A DNA stretch of 64,000 nt from Xenophilus sp. L33 (GCF_009765735.1 NZ_LMUW01000221.1:105586-169585); one strand, 5' to 3'; shown: positions 27,712 to 39,437, numbered from the stretch's first letter. The notes: generated by a model not told the origin, from the letters alone. Numbers and translations: made by a program.

Positions 27712-30078
27712 TCACTTCTTCTTCTTGCCGGCCGGGGCCACGCCCGACGGACCGAGCGCGATGGTGACCTTCTCGATCCCGCCGGTGAAGGCGAAGGGCA
27801 TCGCGTAGGTGAAGTCGATCGGCGAACCGATGTCCATGCCGATGTCCAGGCCCTCGCCGAGCGAGAACTGGATCGGGATGGTGCGTTCGAGCCGGCCGGC
27901 GGCGATCTTCTTGCCGTCGGCCGTCATCGCGATGTCGCCGCCCTTGCCCATGCCGTCGCCGTCGTACCTGAAGCTGACGACGATCCGGTGCTTGCCCGCG
28001 GCCAGCGGCTTGGCAGCTGCGAAGGTCGGTCGGTCGACGCTCAGGAAGTTGTAGACGAAGGTCGGCTTGCCGTCGCGCAGATAGAGGCCGTAGCCGCCTT
28101 CCAGGCCGCCGTGCGTCACGATCATTCCCTCGGCCTTGCCGGCCGGCACCTCGATGTCCGCGGTGATCGTCCACGACTTGTTGCACATCGCGGGCGAGGC
28201 CGAATCGGGCAGGCCGATGGTGCCCGGGTAGTAGGTCATCGTGTCGCGTCCCCGGCTGAGGCTGGGGCGTCCCATCAACTCGGCGTTCATGCGGATCGAG
28301 CCGCGCCAGTCGAGCGGCAGCACGTTGTACTTGGCGGCCTCGACCCACCAGAGGTCCTGCAGCTGGCGCAGCAGTTCGGGCTTGCTGCTGGCCAGGTCGT
28401 TGGCCTGCGAGAAGTCCTCGTCGATGTCGTAAAGCTCCCAGGGCGCCTTGTCGGGGTCCCACTCCTGCCGGTTCGGATCCCACGGCACGAAGGAGGGCGA
28501 CGAGGCCATCCAGCCGTCGTGGAAGAGGCCGCGGTTGCAGCCCAGCTCGAAGTACTGGGTCTTGCGCAGGCTCTTCGCCTCGGCGCTGGCGAAGGTGTGG
28601 GCGAAGCTGAGGCCCTCGATCGGCTTCTGCCGGATGCCGTTCAGTTCGACCGGCGCGGTGATGCCGCAGATGTCGTAGACGGTCGGCACGATGTCGATGG
28701 TGTGGATGAACTGGTCGCGCAGGCCGCCCTTGTCCTCGATGCGCGCCGGCCAGGAGATGATCATCGGGTTGCGGGTGCCGCCGAAGTGGCTGGCCACCTG
28801 CTTGGTCCACTGGAAGGGCGTGTTCATCGCATGCGCCCAGGCCGACGGGAAGTGGTTGAAGTGCTTCGGGCCGCCCAGCTCGTCGATGGCGAGGATGTTG
28901 TCCTGCCATTTCTCCGAGAAGCCGTTGAAGAACATGTTCTCGCAGAGCGACCCTTCGATGCCGCCTTCGGCGCTGGCACCGTTGTCGCCGGCGATGTAGA
29001 TGAAGACGGTGTTGTCCGCATCCGGCAGCTGCTTGCAGGCGTCGACGACCCGGCCGAGCTCGAAGTCGCAGTGCGCCGCGTAGCCGGCGAAGACTTCCAT
29101 CATCCGTGCGTAGAGGCGCTTCTGGTCGGCATTCAGCGAGCTCCACGCCGGCAGGCCCTTGGAGCGGGTTGTGAGCCGGGTGCCCTTCGGGATCACGCCG
29201 AGCTTGAGTTGCCTCGCGTGGGTCTCTTCGCGGTAGGCGTCCCAGCCGCCGTCGAACTTGCCCTTGAACCTGGCGATCCAGTCTTCCGGCGTGTGGTGCG
29301 GCGCATGCGTGGCGCCGGTGGCGAGGTACAGGAAGTAGGGTCGGTCCGGCGCGATGCTCTTGGCCTGCCGAACCCAGGCGATCGACTTGTCGGCCAGGTC
29401 GGTGGTGAGGTGGTAGTCGGGGTCGGTCGATGCGGGCACCAAGTCGCGGTTCTGGAACAGGATCGGGTTCCAGTGGTTCATGTCGCCGGCGTTGAAGCCG
29501 TAGAAGTAGTCGAAGCCCAGGCCGTTGGCCCAGCGGTCGAACGGCCCGGCGGCGCTGGTCTCCCAGGTCGGCGTGTTGTGGTTCTTGCCGATCCACGCGG
29601 TCATGTAGCCGTTCTGACGCAGCACCTCGCCCATGGTCCCGCAGCTGCGCGGCAGGATGCAGGTGTAGCCGTCGTAGCCGGTCGCCAGTTCGGTGATGCC
29701 GGCGAAGGAGGTCGAATGGTGATTGCGCCCGGTGATCAGCGCCGCGCGCGTGGGGCTGCACAGCGCCGTGGTGTGGAAGCGGTTGAAGCGCAATCCTTCG
29801 GCGGCCAGCTTGTCCATGGTCGGCGACGGGATGCCGCCGCCGAAGGTGCCGAACTGCCCGAAGCCGCAGTCGTCGATCAGGATCAGCACGATGTTCGGCG
29901 CACCGGGCGGCGCCTTCACCGGCTGCGGAAACTGCGGCGGGTCCGAGTCGAGGTAGGTGCGCCCGACCTCGCCCGGGAAGCGGAAGTCGGCGCGCGGCAG
30001 GATCTCGGGCGTGCCTTCGCGTTGGGGCGACGCCTTGTCTTGCTTGCCTGCGCCTGAAGGGTCGGACTTCTTGGCCAT
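27712..30078 (-). CDS. sulfatase, long form (first of three)
   Basis: A 788-aa type I sulfatase that hydrolyses sulfate esters using a formylglycine made from Cys107 in LCSPTRAALITGR. The metal site includes ILIDDCGFGQFG (Asp pair) and GDNGASAEGG. The catalytic domain runs to about residue 560; the last about 200 residues form a beta-rich domain (ADIEVPAGKAEGMIVTHGG). No signal peptide is visible, so it is predicted to stay in the cytoplasm unless exported unusually. GGAG lies 8 bp before the ATG. It is a paralogue of the gene at 31950, with the same length and domain plan. Confidence 0.92.
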   Translation of the reverse strand: MAKKSDPSGAGKQDKASPQREGTPEILPRADFRFPGEVGRTYLDSDPPQFPQPVKAPPGAPNIVLILIDDCGFGQFGTFGGGIPSPTMDKLAAEGLRFNRFHTTALCSPTRAALITGRNHHSTSFAGITELATGYDGYTCILPRSCGTMGEVLRQNGYMTAWIGKNHNTPTWETSAAGPFDRWANGLGFDYFYGFNAGDMNHWNPILFQNRDLVPASTDPDYHLTTDLADKSIAWVRQAKSIAPDRPYFLYLATGATHAPHHTPEDWIARFKGKFDGGWDAYREETHARQLKLGVIPKGTRLTTRSKGLPAWSSLNADQKRLYARMMEVFAGYAAHCDFELGRVVDACKQLPDADNTVFIYIAGDNGASAEGGIEGSLCENMFFNGFSEKWQDNILAIDELGGPKHFNHFPSAWAHAMNTPFQWTKQVASHFGGTRNPMIISWPARIEDKGGLRDQFIHTIDIVPTVYDICGITAPVELNGIRQKPIEGLSFAHTFASAEAKSLRKTQYFELGCNRGLFHDGWMASSPSFVPWDPNRQEWDPDKAPWELYDIDEDFSQANDLASSKPELLRQLQDLWWVEAAKYNVLPLDWRGSIRMNAELMGRPSLSRGRDTMTYYPGTIGLPDSASPAMCNKSWTITADIEVPAGKAEGMIVTHGGLEGGYGLYLRDGKPTFVYNFLSVDRPTFAAAKPLAAGKHRIVVSFRYDGDGMGKGGDIAMTADGKKIAAGRLERTIPIQFSLGEGLDIGMDIGSPIDFTYAMPFAFTGGIEKVTIALGPSGVAPAGKKKK

Positions 30079-30135
30079 CGAGTCGCTCCACGAATTGCGG
30101 GAGGACAGGATGGGACGCGCGGGGTGCCTGCGCAA

Positions 30136-30151
30136 TTGCACTTTGGTGCAA
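30136..30151. promoter_or_regulatory. inverted repeat between the divergent sulfatase genes
   Basis: TTGCAC (30136-30141) and GTGCAA (30146-30151) with a 4-bp spacer lie in the 296-bp gap between two divergent sulfatases. It is a likely operator for an unknown regulator. Nothing else in the gap (30079-30374) was recognised. Confidence 0.45.
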
Positions 30152-30374
30152 GCGTGTCCGAGGCGGACCTTTCAGGCCCGCAAGGTCGACGTCGCATGGC
30201 GTGCATCGATCGGCCTCCTCGATGTGCGGCTTGCAGCCTTCGATTCACATCGCTAGCATCTGCCCCGCGTCGACGGCCGCGCCGATCTCCGAAACGAGTG
30301 GCGCCCTTCGAGCAAAGCTCTGCAACCCCTCACCAATTCGTCGGCGACCCGGCTCGCCGCGCGGGAGAGTGCGT

Positions 30375-31904
30375 ATGACAGCATCAAAGCGTTCGTCGAG
30401 GGCCCCGGCGGCGGTTCGGTCCACGCCGAACATCGTGGCCATCATGATCGACGACATGCCGCCGATGGACCTCTCTGCGTATCACCGCGGGCTCGGTGCG
30501 GTGCACACGCCCCACATCGACAGCCTGGCGCGCGACGGCTTGATGGTTAGCGACTACTACGCACAGCCGAGTTGCACCGCGGGCCGGGCCGCGTTCATCA
30601 CCGGGCAGTATCCGATCCGCACCGGCCTCACCTCGGTGGGCCAGCCCGGCGCCGAGGTCGGCCTGCAGCACACCGACGTCACGCTCGCCGAGCTGCTCAA
30701 GGCGCGCGGCTACGCCACGGGCCACTTCGGCAAGCACCACCTGGGCGATCGAAATGAATACATGCCGACGGTGCATGGCTTCGACGAGTTCTACGGCTTT
30801 CTCTACCACCTGAACATGATGGAGATGCCGGAGCAGCCCGGCTTCCCTAAGGACCCGAACTTCGTCGGGCGGCCGCGCAACGTGATCCACGCGTTGGCGT
30901 CCGACAAGGACGACGCGACGGTCGATCCGCGCTGGGGCCGCGTCGGCAAGCAGGTCATCACCGACGACGGCGCGCTCGATTCCGAGCGCATGAAGACCTT
31001 CGACGACGGCGTGACGACCCGCTCGATCGACTGGATGAAGAAGCAGGTGGCCGGCGGCAAGCCCTTCTTCCTGCTCTACACGCCCACGCGGATGCATCAG
31101 CAGATTCACGTGAGCAAGGAGTGGGAAGGCAAGAGCGGCCACACACCCTACTCCGACGCGGTGCTGCAGCTGGACAAGCTGGTCGGCGACCTGCTGAAAG
31201 CCATCGACGACGCCGGCGTGCGCGACAACACCATCGTGCTCTTCACCGCCGACAACGGTGTCAATCTGGCGCACTGGCCGATGGCAGGTACCGCTTCGTT
31301 CCGCGGCGAGAAGGGCTTGACCTGGGATGGCGGCTTTCGGGTGCCGATGCTGGTGCGCTGGCCCGACAAGATCGCAGCCAACTCCTGGACCGGCGAATTC
31401 ATGACCAGCGAGGACTGGCTCCCGACATTGATGGCGGCTGCAGGCGACGCTACCTGCAAGGAAGACCTGTTGAAGGGAAGGGCGGTCGGTGACAAGACCT
31501 TCAACAATCACCTCGACGGCTACAACCAGCTGGAGATGCTGACGGTTCCCGGCGGCAAGTCGCGCCGCAGGGAGTTCTTCTACTTCGCGGAAACCAGCCT
31601 GAACGCGGTACGCGTCGATCACTGGAAGATCCACCTCGCGGTCAAGAACACCTGGCTCGGGGCCGCCGAGAAGATCCCGGGCGGGCTGGTGATCGACATC
31701 AAGCTGGACCCGTTCGAACGCACTCCCGACACCGGCGGCCACCTGCTTTGGATGAAGGAGAAGTCCTGGATGCTTCCGCTGCTCGCGCCGCCGATGAAGG
31801 CCTTCGCGCAGAGCATGAAGGACTTCCCGCCGTCGCAGGAAGGCACCGGGATCGGGGCGGCGGCGCTGATGCATGCACTGTCGGAAAGCCCGAGCGCCGA
31901 CTAG
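30375..31904 (+). CDS. sulfatase with CTAGR active-site core (second of three)
   Basis: A 509-aa type I sulfatase. The formylglycine site is Cys67 in SCTAGRAAFITGQYPIRTGL, that is C-x-A-x-R instead of the common C-x-P-x-R. Metal ligands are in AIMIDDMPP and FTADNGVNL. It lacks the long C-terminal domain of its neighbours. No signal peptide is seen. GGGAGAG precedes the ATG at 30375. The next sulfatase gene follows by 45 bp on the same strand. Confidence 0.91.
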   Translation: MTASKRSSRAPAAVRSTPNIVAIMIDDMPPMDLSAYHRGLGAVHTPHIDSLARDGLMVSDYYAQPSCTAGRAAFITGQYPIRTGLTSVGQPGAEVGLQHTDVTLAELLKARGYATGHFGKHHLGDRNEYMPTVHGFDEFYGFLYHLNMMEMPEQPGFPKDPNFVGRPRNVIHALASDKDDATVDPRWGRVGKQVITDDGALDSERMKTFDDGVTTRSIDWMKKQVAGGKPFFLLYTPTRMHQQIHVSKEWEGKSGHTPYSDAVLQLDKLVGDLLKAIDDAGVRDNTIVLFTADNGVNLAHWPMAGTASFRGEKGLTWDGGFRVPMLVRWPDKIAANSWTGEFMTSEDWLPTLMAAAGDATCKEDLLKGRAVGDKTFNNHLDGYNQLEMLTVPGGKSRRREFFYFAETSLNAVRVDHWKIHLAVKNTWLGAAEKIPGGLVIDIKLDPFERTPDTGGHLLWMKEKSWMLPLLAPPMKAFAQSMKDFPPSQEGTGIGAAALMHALSESPSAD

Positions 31905-31949
31905 GCGGTTTTTCGGCCCGGAACCTGAAGCCATGGAAGGCATCGGATC

Positions 31950-34313
<2,364 letters not shown>

Positions 34314-34521
34314 GCGACCGATTCGATCGCAGGGTGCGGCTCCGGTCGCGCCTGAAACGCAGTGACAAGACTTGGGACGCTCGAATAACTGCGGCGCCGG
34401 GTGAATTCCTACCATTCATCTGCTCGCATTCAGACAGCACGGATGTCGCCCGACGACGGCGTTCATCAGTCCCCATTTCCCTCGATGCGCGCGCCATCTT
34501 CAACAAAGCAAGGAGCTTGCG

Positions 34522-34737
34522 ATGAGCAACGCATTGACACGCTGGATCTGCCTGGGCTGCGGCTTCCTCTACGACGAAGCGCTCGGCCTGCCCGAACACG
34601 GCCTCTCGGCGGGGACCCGCTGGACGGACATTCCCGACGACTGGGTCTGTCCGGACTGCGGCACGCCCAAGAAACACTTCGAGATGGTCGAGCTGCCCTA
34701 CGCGGCCGGCCAGCCCATGAGCGCCGACCCGCTTTGA
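34522..34737 (+). CDS. rubredoxin
   Basis: A 71-aa one-iron electron carrier. The four ligands are in WICLGCGFLYD and DWVCPDCGTPKKHFEM, with the usual spacing between. It would give electrons to an oxygenase or peroxide-reducing enzyme; no alkane hydroxylase or rubredoxin reductase is adjacent. It heads a run of same-strand genes (pirin, tautomerase-like, HAD). The 208 bp before it hold only a GCGACCG/CGGTCGC inverted repeat at 34314-34349 with a 22-bp loop, of unclear meaning. Confidence 0.93.
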   Translation: MSNALTRWICLGCGFLYDEALGLPEHGLSAGTRWTDIPDDWVCPDCGTPKKHFEMVELPYAAGQPMSADPL

Positions 34738-34762
34738 GCGCACTACACACCGGACCCACACC

Positions 34763-35515
34763 ATGAACAAACCCGATTTCGTGCTGCGCGCTGGCGACCG
34801 CGGCTACAACCACTTTCTCTCGACCGGCGACGCGTCCTCCTACATCAGCGGCCATCCGGACGGGATGCTGACCCGCCATTCCAGCTTCAACTTCGGTCCC
34901 TGGCAGGACGGCATCGCAGGCTTCGGGCGCGTGCGTGTCTTCGGCGACGAGGTCTTCAGCGGCGCCGGCTGCGGCTACAACATGCATCCGCATCACGACT
35001 TCATCATCTGTGCCTTCATTCTCGAGGGGCAACTGACCCATATCAACACGGTGGGCAACGTCGACCAGCTTTCGCCGGGCGACTTCTACGCCTTCTCGGC
35101 CGGTTCAGGCGGCAAGCATTGCGAGGTCAACCTGCGGCACGAAGACACCAAGGTCATCTACATCTGGATGCTGCCGGACCAGCTGCTGCTGCCGCCTTCC
35201 TACAGCCGCTCGCACTTCAATGCGCTGCAGCACCGTAACCGGCTGTCCACCTTGATCGGCCATGCCGACGGGGCATTGCGCGTCTCGCAACAGGTGCGCG
35301 TGTCGCGCTTCGTGAGCGACCAGCCGACCGCGATCGAGTACGTGCCCACCGCGAGCGACAACGGCGTCTACGTCTTCGTGGTCGAGGGCAGCCTCGAATG
35401 CGACGACACGCAGCTCGGCCGCCGGGACAGCACCGGGATCTGGGGCGCGGAGCGCCTGCATCTGCGCAGCGGCCGCGAACCGGTCGATGTCCTGATCGTC
35501 GAGACAGCGCCCTGA
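34763..35515 (+). CDS. pirin-family bicupin protein
   Basis: A 250-aa protein with two cupin folds. The N-terminal domain carries the metal-binding cluster NMHPHHDFIICAFILEG and a downstream His in GGKHCEVNL. Pirins are iron-binding proteins; some bacterial members act on quercetin-like flavonols, others regulate. The role here is unknown. It follows rubredoxin by 25 bp, which suggests a shared redox function. Confidence 0.88.
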   Translation: MNKPDFVLRAGDRGYNHFLSTGDASSYISGHPDGMLTRHSSFNFGPWQDGIAGFGRVRVFGDEVFSGAGCGYNMHPHHDFIICAFILEGQLTHINTVGNVDQLSPGDFYAFSAGSGGKHCEVNLRHEDTKVIYIWMLPDQLLLPPSYSRSHFNALQHRNRLSTLIGHADGALRVSQQVRVSRFVSDQPTAIEYVPTASDNGVYVFVVEGSLECDDTQLGRRDSTGIWGAERLHLRSGREPVDVLIVETAP

Positions 35516-35547
35516 GAACCGAACCGGCCATTTACAAGGAAATACAC

Positions 35548-36117
35548 ATGCCAGTCATCCAGCTCCAATACCCGCAGGGCTCGCTCGACGCCGAGCGCAA
35601 GTCCAGACTCGCCAGCCGCCTCACCGAAGTCATGCTCCAGATGGAAGGCGGCGCCCGCACCGAAGGCGGCATCGCCTTCGCCACCGTCCTGTTCTCCGAA
35701 GTGCCGCAAGGCGACTGGTGGACCGGCGGCCAGGCCGACGAGCGCTACGTGCACCCACCGGGCCGCTTCCTGGCCCGGGTCAGCATCCCCGAGGGCTACA
35801 TGAACCAGCAGCACAAGAGCGAGGTGCATGCAGCGGTCACTGCGGCGGTTCTCGACTGCGTGAGCGGCGCGCCTGATCCGAAGCGCGGCGCCAGCGTGCA
35901 GGTCATCATCGAGGAAATCATCGAAGGCAACTGGGGCGCCGGCGGCCGCACCATCAGCCTGTCCTCGATCGCCGACACGGTCGGCCAGCCGAAGGACGGG
36001 GAGCGCTTTCGTTGGGTGCGCGCCTATTTCGCTGCGAAGGCGAGGCAGTTCGCGGCGGCCGGGTATCCGTCGGACGCCGGGGGCCTCCTGCCGGGCGATC
36101 GGGGAGCCAACCCGTGA
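35548..36117 (+). CDS. tautomerase-superfamily-like protein
   Basis: A 189-aa protein. It begins MPVIQLQYPQGSLDAERKSRL, so processing would expose Pro at the N-terminus, the catalytic residue of the tautomerase/dehalogenase superfamily. The middle (SVQVIIEEIIEGNWGAGGR) is also typical. The length suggests a two-repeat form with a C-terminal extension. AAGGA precedes the ATG. It overlaps the HAD gene by 4 bp (GTGA), so the two are co-translated; a joint role in handling a halogenated or keto acid is possible. Confidence 0.75.
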   Translation: MPVIQLQYPQGSLDAERKSRLASRLTEVMLQMEGGARTEGGIAFATVLFSEVPQGDWWTGGQADERYVHPPGRFLARVSIPEGYMNQQHKSEVHAAVTAAVLDCVSGAPDPKRGASVQVIIEEIIEGNWGAGGRTISLSSIADTVGQPKDGERFRWVRAYFAAKARQFAAAGYPSDAGGLLPGDRGANP

Positions 36118-36872
36118 ATCCATCGCACCGCACCGCCGATGCGGGCTTCTGCCGCATCGATCCGCCGTCGATCAAGGCGCTGACCTTCGACATGCAGGGC
36201 AGCCTGCTGGACTTCTACGGCACGATCGTCGACGCGGGAGCGGCAGTCATCGGGAATCGGGACCTCCACCTGGATTGGACCGATGTCCTGGATCGATGGC
36301 GCAAGGGCTATCGCGCCCAACTCGACGCCATCCTGGCCGGCACGATGCCATGGCAGTCCACCGACCGCATCTATCGAAGTGCGCTCGACGGGCTGCTCGA
36401 GAACGTCGATGGGGCGAGCGCGTTGTCGACGAGCGACCGTGACACCTTGAGCGCGGCATGGTCGAGCCTGAAGCCATGGCCCGATACGCGGCCAGGCCTC
36501 TTGCGCCTTCGCGAGCGGTTCAAGTTGTCGACCCTGTCGAACGGCTCGATGGCCTCGATCGTCAACATCGTCAAGATGCAGGACCTGCCCTTCGATTGCG
36601 TCCTCACCGCGGAACTGGTCGATTCGTCCAAGCCCGACCCGAAGGTCTACGCGCTGGCGCAGAAGTCGCTGGGCGTGCGCGCCGACGAGATCCTCATGGT
36701 CGCGTGCCACAAGTACGACTTGGCTGCGGCCAAGAAATTCGGCTTCAAGGTGGCCTTCATTCCGCGGCCTCTGGAATTCGGCCCGAAGGGTCGGACCGAT
36801 GGCGGTGCCGAGGCGTATTTCGACGCCATGGCCCCGAGCCTGACCGGGCTGGCCGACATGCTTTGCCGATAG
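36114..36872 (+). CDS. HAD-superfamily hydrolase, type II haloacid dehalogenase-like
   Basis: A 252-aa HAD enzyme. The nucleophile is Asp26 in LTFDMQGSLLDFYG; the usual DxFGT is altered to DMQGS. Other motifs are STLSNGS, SSKPDPKVYA with the conserved Lys, and MVACHKYDLAAA. It most resembles L-2-haloacid dehalogenases but the substrate is not certain. The start is GTG at 36114 with GGGGAG upstream, overlapping the tautomerase-like gene. Confidence 0.87.
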   Translation: MNPSHRTADAGFCRIDPPSIKALTFDMQGSLLDFYGTIVDAGAAVIGNRDLHLDWTDVLDRWRKGYRAQLDAILAGTMPWQSTDRIYRSALDGLLENVDGASALSTSDRDTLSAAWSSLKPWPDTRPGLLRLRERFKLSTLSNGSMASIVNIVKMQDLPFDCVLTAELVDSSKPDPKVYALAQKSLGVRADEILMVACHKYDLAAAKKFGFKVAFIPRPLEFGPKGRTDGGAEAYFDAMAPSLTGLADMLCR

Positions 36873-36891
36873 GCAGCCGGCGGTGCGACAC

Positions 36892-37276
36892 ATGACCAGG
36901 CAACTGATGATGGCGATGTTCGACGAGATGGTGATCAGGAAGGACCCGACCCGGATCGATCGCTACTACCAACCCCGACTTCGAACTCGAGACCAATGGC
37001 CAGCGCCAGGACCGCGCCGCCTTCGTCGCCGGGCACGAACGCGTCTACGCTTCGCCGATCGGCTACGAGGTGCGCTACGACGATGCCTCCTGGGTCGAGA
37101 GCGGCAACAAGGTTGCGGTGCGGCTGTGGATCACGACGCGCCGGCCGGGCGAAGCGCCGACCGAGATCGAGGTCGTGCTGATCGCCACCTACGAAGGCGA
37201 CCGTATCCGGCACCTGCTCGAACTGACCTGGCCCGACTGGACGCAGGTCGAGGCGCTGGACAGCTACGGTTCCTAG
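36892..37276 (+). pseudogene. NTF2/SnoaL-like gene broken by a one-base insertion
   Basis: The frame from the ATG at 36892 codes for MTRQLMMAMFDEMVIRKDP and RYY, then loses sense at about 36970. One frame over, the family-like sequence continues: NPDFELETNG, AAFVAGHERVYAS and IRHLLELTWPDW, to the stop at 37276. Removing one C from the run at 36969-36970 restores a single protein of about 128 aa with RYYNPDFELETNG across the joint. It is either a real frameshift or a sequencing error. Confidence 0.75.
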
Positions 37277-37319
37277 GGCGCAGGACGAGCGGTCGCTTGC
37301 GCTCGCGCGGCGCGAAACC

Positions 37320-37985
37320 CTAGACGATCCGGACCTCTTCCACCGCATACACCGCCAGCGGCGTCACCAGCGGATGCTCGTGCACGAAGCGCTGCCCGGC
37401 GTCCGAACTCAGCCAGGCCTGGCGGGCGGATTCGTCCTCGAACCACAACTCGGCCATCGCGTCGATCGGCACCTGCCCCGAAGGCACGTTGGCCGACACC
37501 GGATGGCCGCGGTCGACGACCAGGTTCTGCACGCAGCGGAAGTCGGGCGCGGCGTCCTGCAACTCGAGCGCGTCGCGCCAGCCCGGTGCGCCGAGCGTGA
37601 GGTGCGGCTCGCGCGCCCGCGAGAGAACCAGCAGCTTGGCGGTGCCGGGGGCCGGAATGTCGAAGAGCGGCATGCCTTCGAGCACCAGGATCGTGATCGC
37701 GCCCTGGAAGTTCGGGATGTCGCGCTTCACCGCCGCGTATTCGGGCGAGCGCTCGCAGCGCTCCATGGCCTCGATGTCGTCGAACCATTGCTGCGAGATG
37801 CCGCCGATCGGATGGTCCGGAAAAGGCGAGACCTCGAACAGCCGCTCGCGGATGTGGTTCTGCAGGTAGCGGTGCACGCCCGGCATCTTGCTGGCGAGCG
37901 CACCGTGCACCTCCTGCCAGTGCTGGTTGAACTGCGATTCGCTGATGCCGGCGCGCCGGCTGAAGACACCCGATCTGAAGATCAT
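37320..37985 (-). CDS. EthD-domain protein, two-repeat form
   Basis: A 221-aa soluble protein made of two ferredoxin-like EthD modules (about 1-110 and 115-221). The first has SRRAGISESQFNQHWQEVHG with the typical FxxHWxxVHG pattern; the second has MAELWFEDESARQAWLSSDA. EthD proteins are accessory or lyase-like proteins in catabolic clusters. It is last in the NTF2-FAH-EthD operon, 13 bp after the FAH gene. Confidence 0.85.
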   Translation of the reverse strand: MIFRSGVFSRRAGISESQFNQHWQEVHGALASKMPGVHRYLQNHIRERLFEVSPFPDHPIGGISQQWFDDIEAMERCERSPEYAAVKRDIPNFQGAITILVLEGMPLFDIPAPGTAKLLVLSRAREPHLTLGAPGWRDALELQDAAPDFRCVQNLVVDRGHPVSANVPSGQVPIDAMAELWFEDESARQAWLSSDAGQRFVHEHPLVTPLAVYAVEEVRIV

Positions 37986-37998
37986 CTTTCGCTTCCTG

Positions 37999-38912
37999 TC
38001 ATTCGATCACCGGATTGACCAGCTCGCCCAGGCCCGAGATGCGGGCCCGCACCGTGTCGCCGACCTCGAGGCAGCGCATCGGCACCATCGCGAAGCCTAC
38101 GCCCGACGGCGTGCCGGTGGCAATGATGTCGCCCGGATGCAGGGTGAGCCCGGCCGAGAGCTGCTCGATGATGGACGGCACGTCGAACAGCATGTCGGCG
38201 GTGCTCGCGTGCTGGCGGACCTCGCCGTTGACGTCGAGTTCGAGGTCCAGCGCCTGCGCGTCGGGCACCGCGCTGCGGTGCACCACCCAGGGCCCGATCG
38301 GGCAGAAGGTGTCGAGCGACTTGCCCTTGAACCATTGGCCGTGGCGCTTCTGCAGGTCGCGGCCGGTGACGTCGTTGACGATCGTGTAGCCGAAGACGTG
38401 GTCGAGCGCGTCCTCGCGCTGGATGTCGACGCCCTCCTTGCCGATCACGATGCCGAGCTCGATCTCGTAGTCGACCAGCCGCGAATGCTTGGCATGCCGG
38501 CGGATCGGCGCGCCGGAACCGATCACCGTGGTCCACGGCTTGCTGAGAATTCCGCCGCCTTCGGGAAGTCGTCGGCCGGGCGCCCGGCCGCGCGGTTGCC
38601 TTCGATGATGTGCTCGCGGTAGTTGCGGCCCACGCAGAAGATGTTCTTCGACGGCCGCGGGATCGGTGCCAGCACCTGCATCCGCTCGGGCGATTCGACG
38701 TACGGCGCATGCTTGCTCTCGTCGCGCACGATGGCCTGCAGGATCGCGAAGCCGGCCGCATCGAGCCGCACCAGTTCGCCGACGTCGCGCGGCACGCTGG
38801 CCTCGGCGCCGAGGGTGCGGCGCATCAGGCGGGTGAGGTCGAGGATGCCGGACGGGACGACGGCGCCGAGGCAGGTCTCGCCGCCGCCGCGGGTGAAGCA
38901 GAGGAATTTCAT
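37999..38912 (-). pseudogene. fumarylacetoacetate hydrolase-family gene broken by a one-base deletion
   Basis: The N-terminal part (MKFLCFTRGGGETCLGAVV to PADDFPKAAEF, 38912 to about 38546) and the catalytic C-terminal part (SKPWTTVIGSGAPI to LVNPVIE, about 38546 to 37999) lie in different frames. Metal ligands are in VDYEIELGIVIG and NDVTGRD; GDIIATGTPSGVG is diagnostic. Adding one base near 38546 would give EFFSKPWTTV and a normal protein of about 304 aa. Intact, it would be a cytoplasmic acylpyruvase or 2-keto-4-pentenoate hydratase-type enzyme. Its ATG directly follows the NTF2-like stop codon. Confidence 0.82.
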
Positions 38913-39437
38913 TCAGTTCGACTCCAGCCAGTCGGTGGAGGCCTGGCGTTGCCCCATGCGGGGTGCCGGCGCATCGACCGGCACCGGGTCCAGCCGCAGC
39001 CGGGTCAGGCGCAGGAAGGCGATGCGCCACCGGCCGTTCTCGCGGCGGTATTCCTCTTCATAGTGGCCGTAGCCGCGAAAGCCCTTGCTGCCCGGCGTTT
39101 CCTTGACCGTGCTGCCGTCGGTGAACTCGACGAAGTCTTCCATCGCCCAGATGACGCGCGCGGTGTCGGCGCCGGTCATCTCGATCTCGAGCGTGTGGCA
39201 GTGGTGCACCGAGATGGTCGGCCCGAGCCGGCTCGAGACGCCGGCGACGAAGGTCGCGACGTCGGCGCCCGGCGGCGCGGAGCCCAGGCCCTCGAAGCGG
39301 CAGTCGGGGGTGAAGAGGGAGCCCAGCCTGTCCCACTGCTTGGTGTCGATGTAGCGGCAATAGCGCGCCTTGACCTGGCGTATCGCGTCGGCGCTCAGGA
39401 GGTAGTCGACCGGGTCGGGTCGATAGGGAGCGGGCAT
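38913..39437 (-). CDS. NTF2/SnoaL-like protein
   Basis: A 174-aa protein of the alpha+beta barrel fold. It contains IRQVKARYCRYIDTKQWDRL, SLFTPDCRFEG and YGHYEEEYRRENGRWRIAF. Members act as dehydratases, isomerases or small ligand-binding proteins, and this subtype is common in steroid and aromatic clusters. It is the first gene of a minus-strand operon divergent from the CoA-transferase at 39563, with the regulon operator between them. Confidence 0.87.
   Translation of the reverse strand: MPAPYRPDPVDYLLSADAIRQVKARYCRYIDTKQWDRLGSLFTPDCRFEGLGSAPPGADVATFVAGVSSRLGPTISVHHCHTLEIEMTGADTARVIWAMEDFVEFTDGSTVKETPGSKGFRGYGHYEEEYRRENGRWRIAFLRLTRLRLDPVPVDAPAPRMGQRQASTDWLESN

Noticed and set aside
30136..30151. 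NtrC binding site
   Set aside because: The half-sites resemble NtrC's GCAC and GTGC, but the spacer is 4 bp where NtrC sites have about 7, and no sigma54 promoter is nearby.
34314..34349. Terminator after the third sulfatase
   Set aside because: GCGACCG and CGGTCGC are inverted repeats, but the loop is 22 bp and no T run follows.
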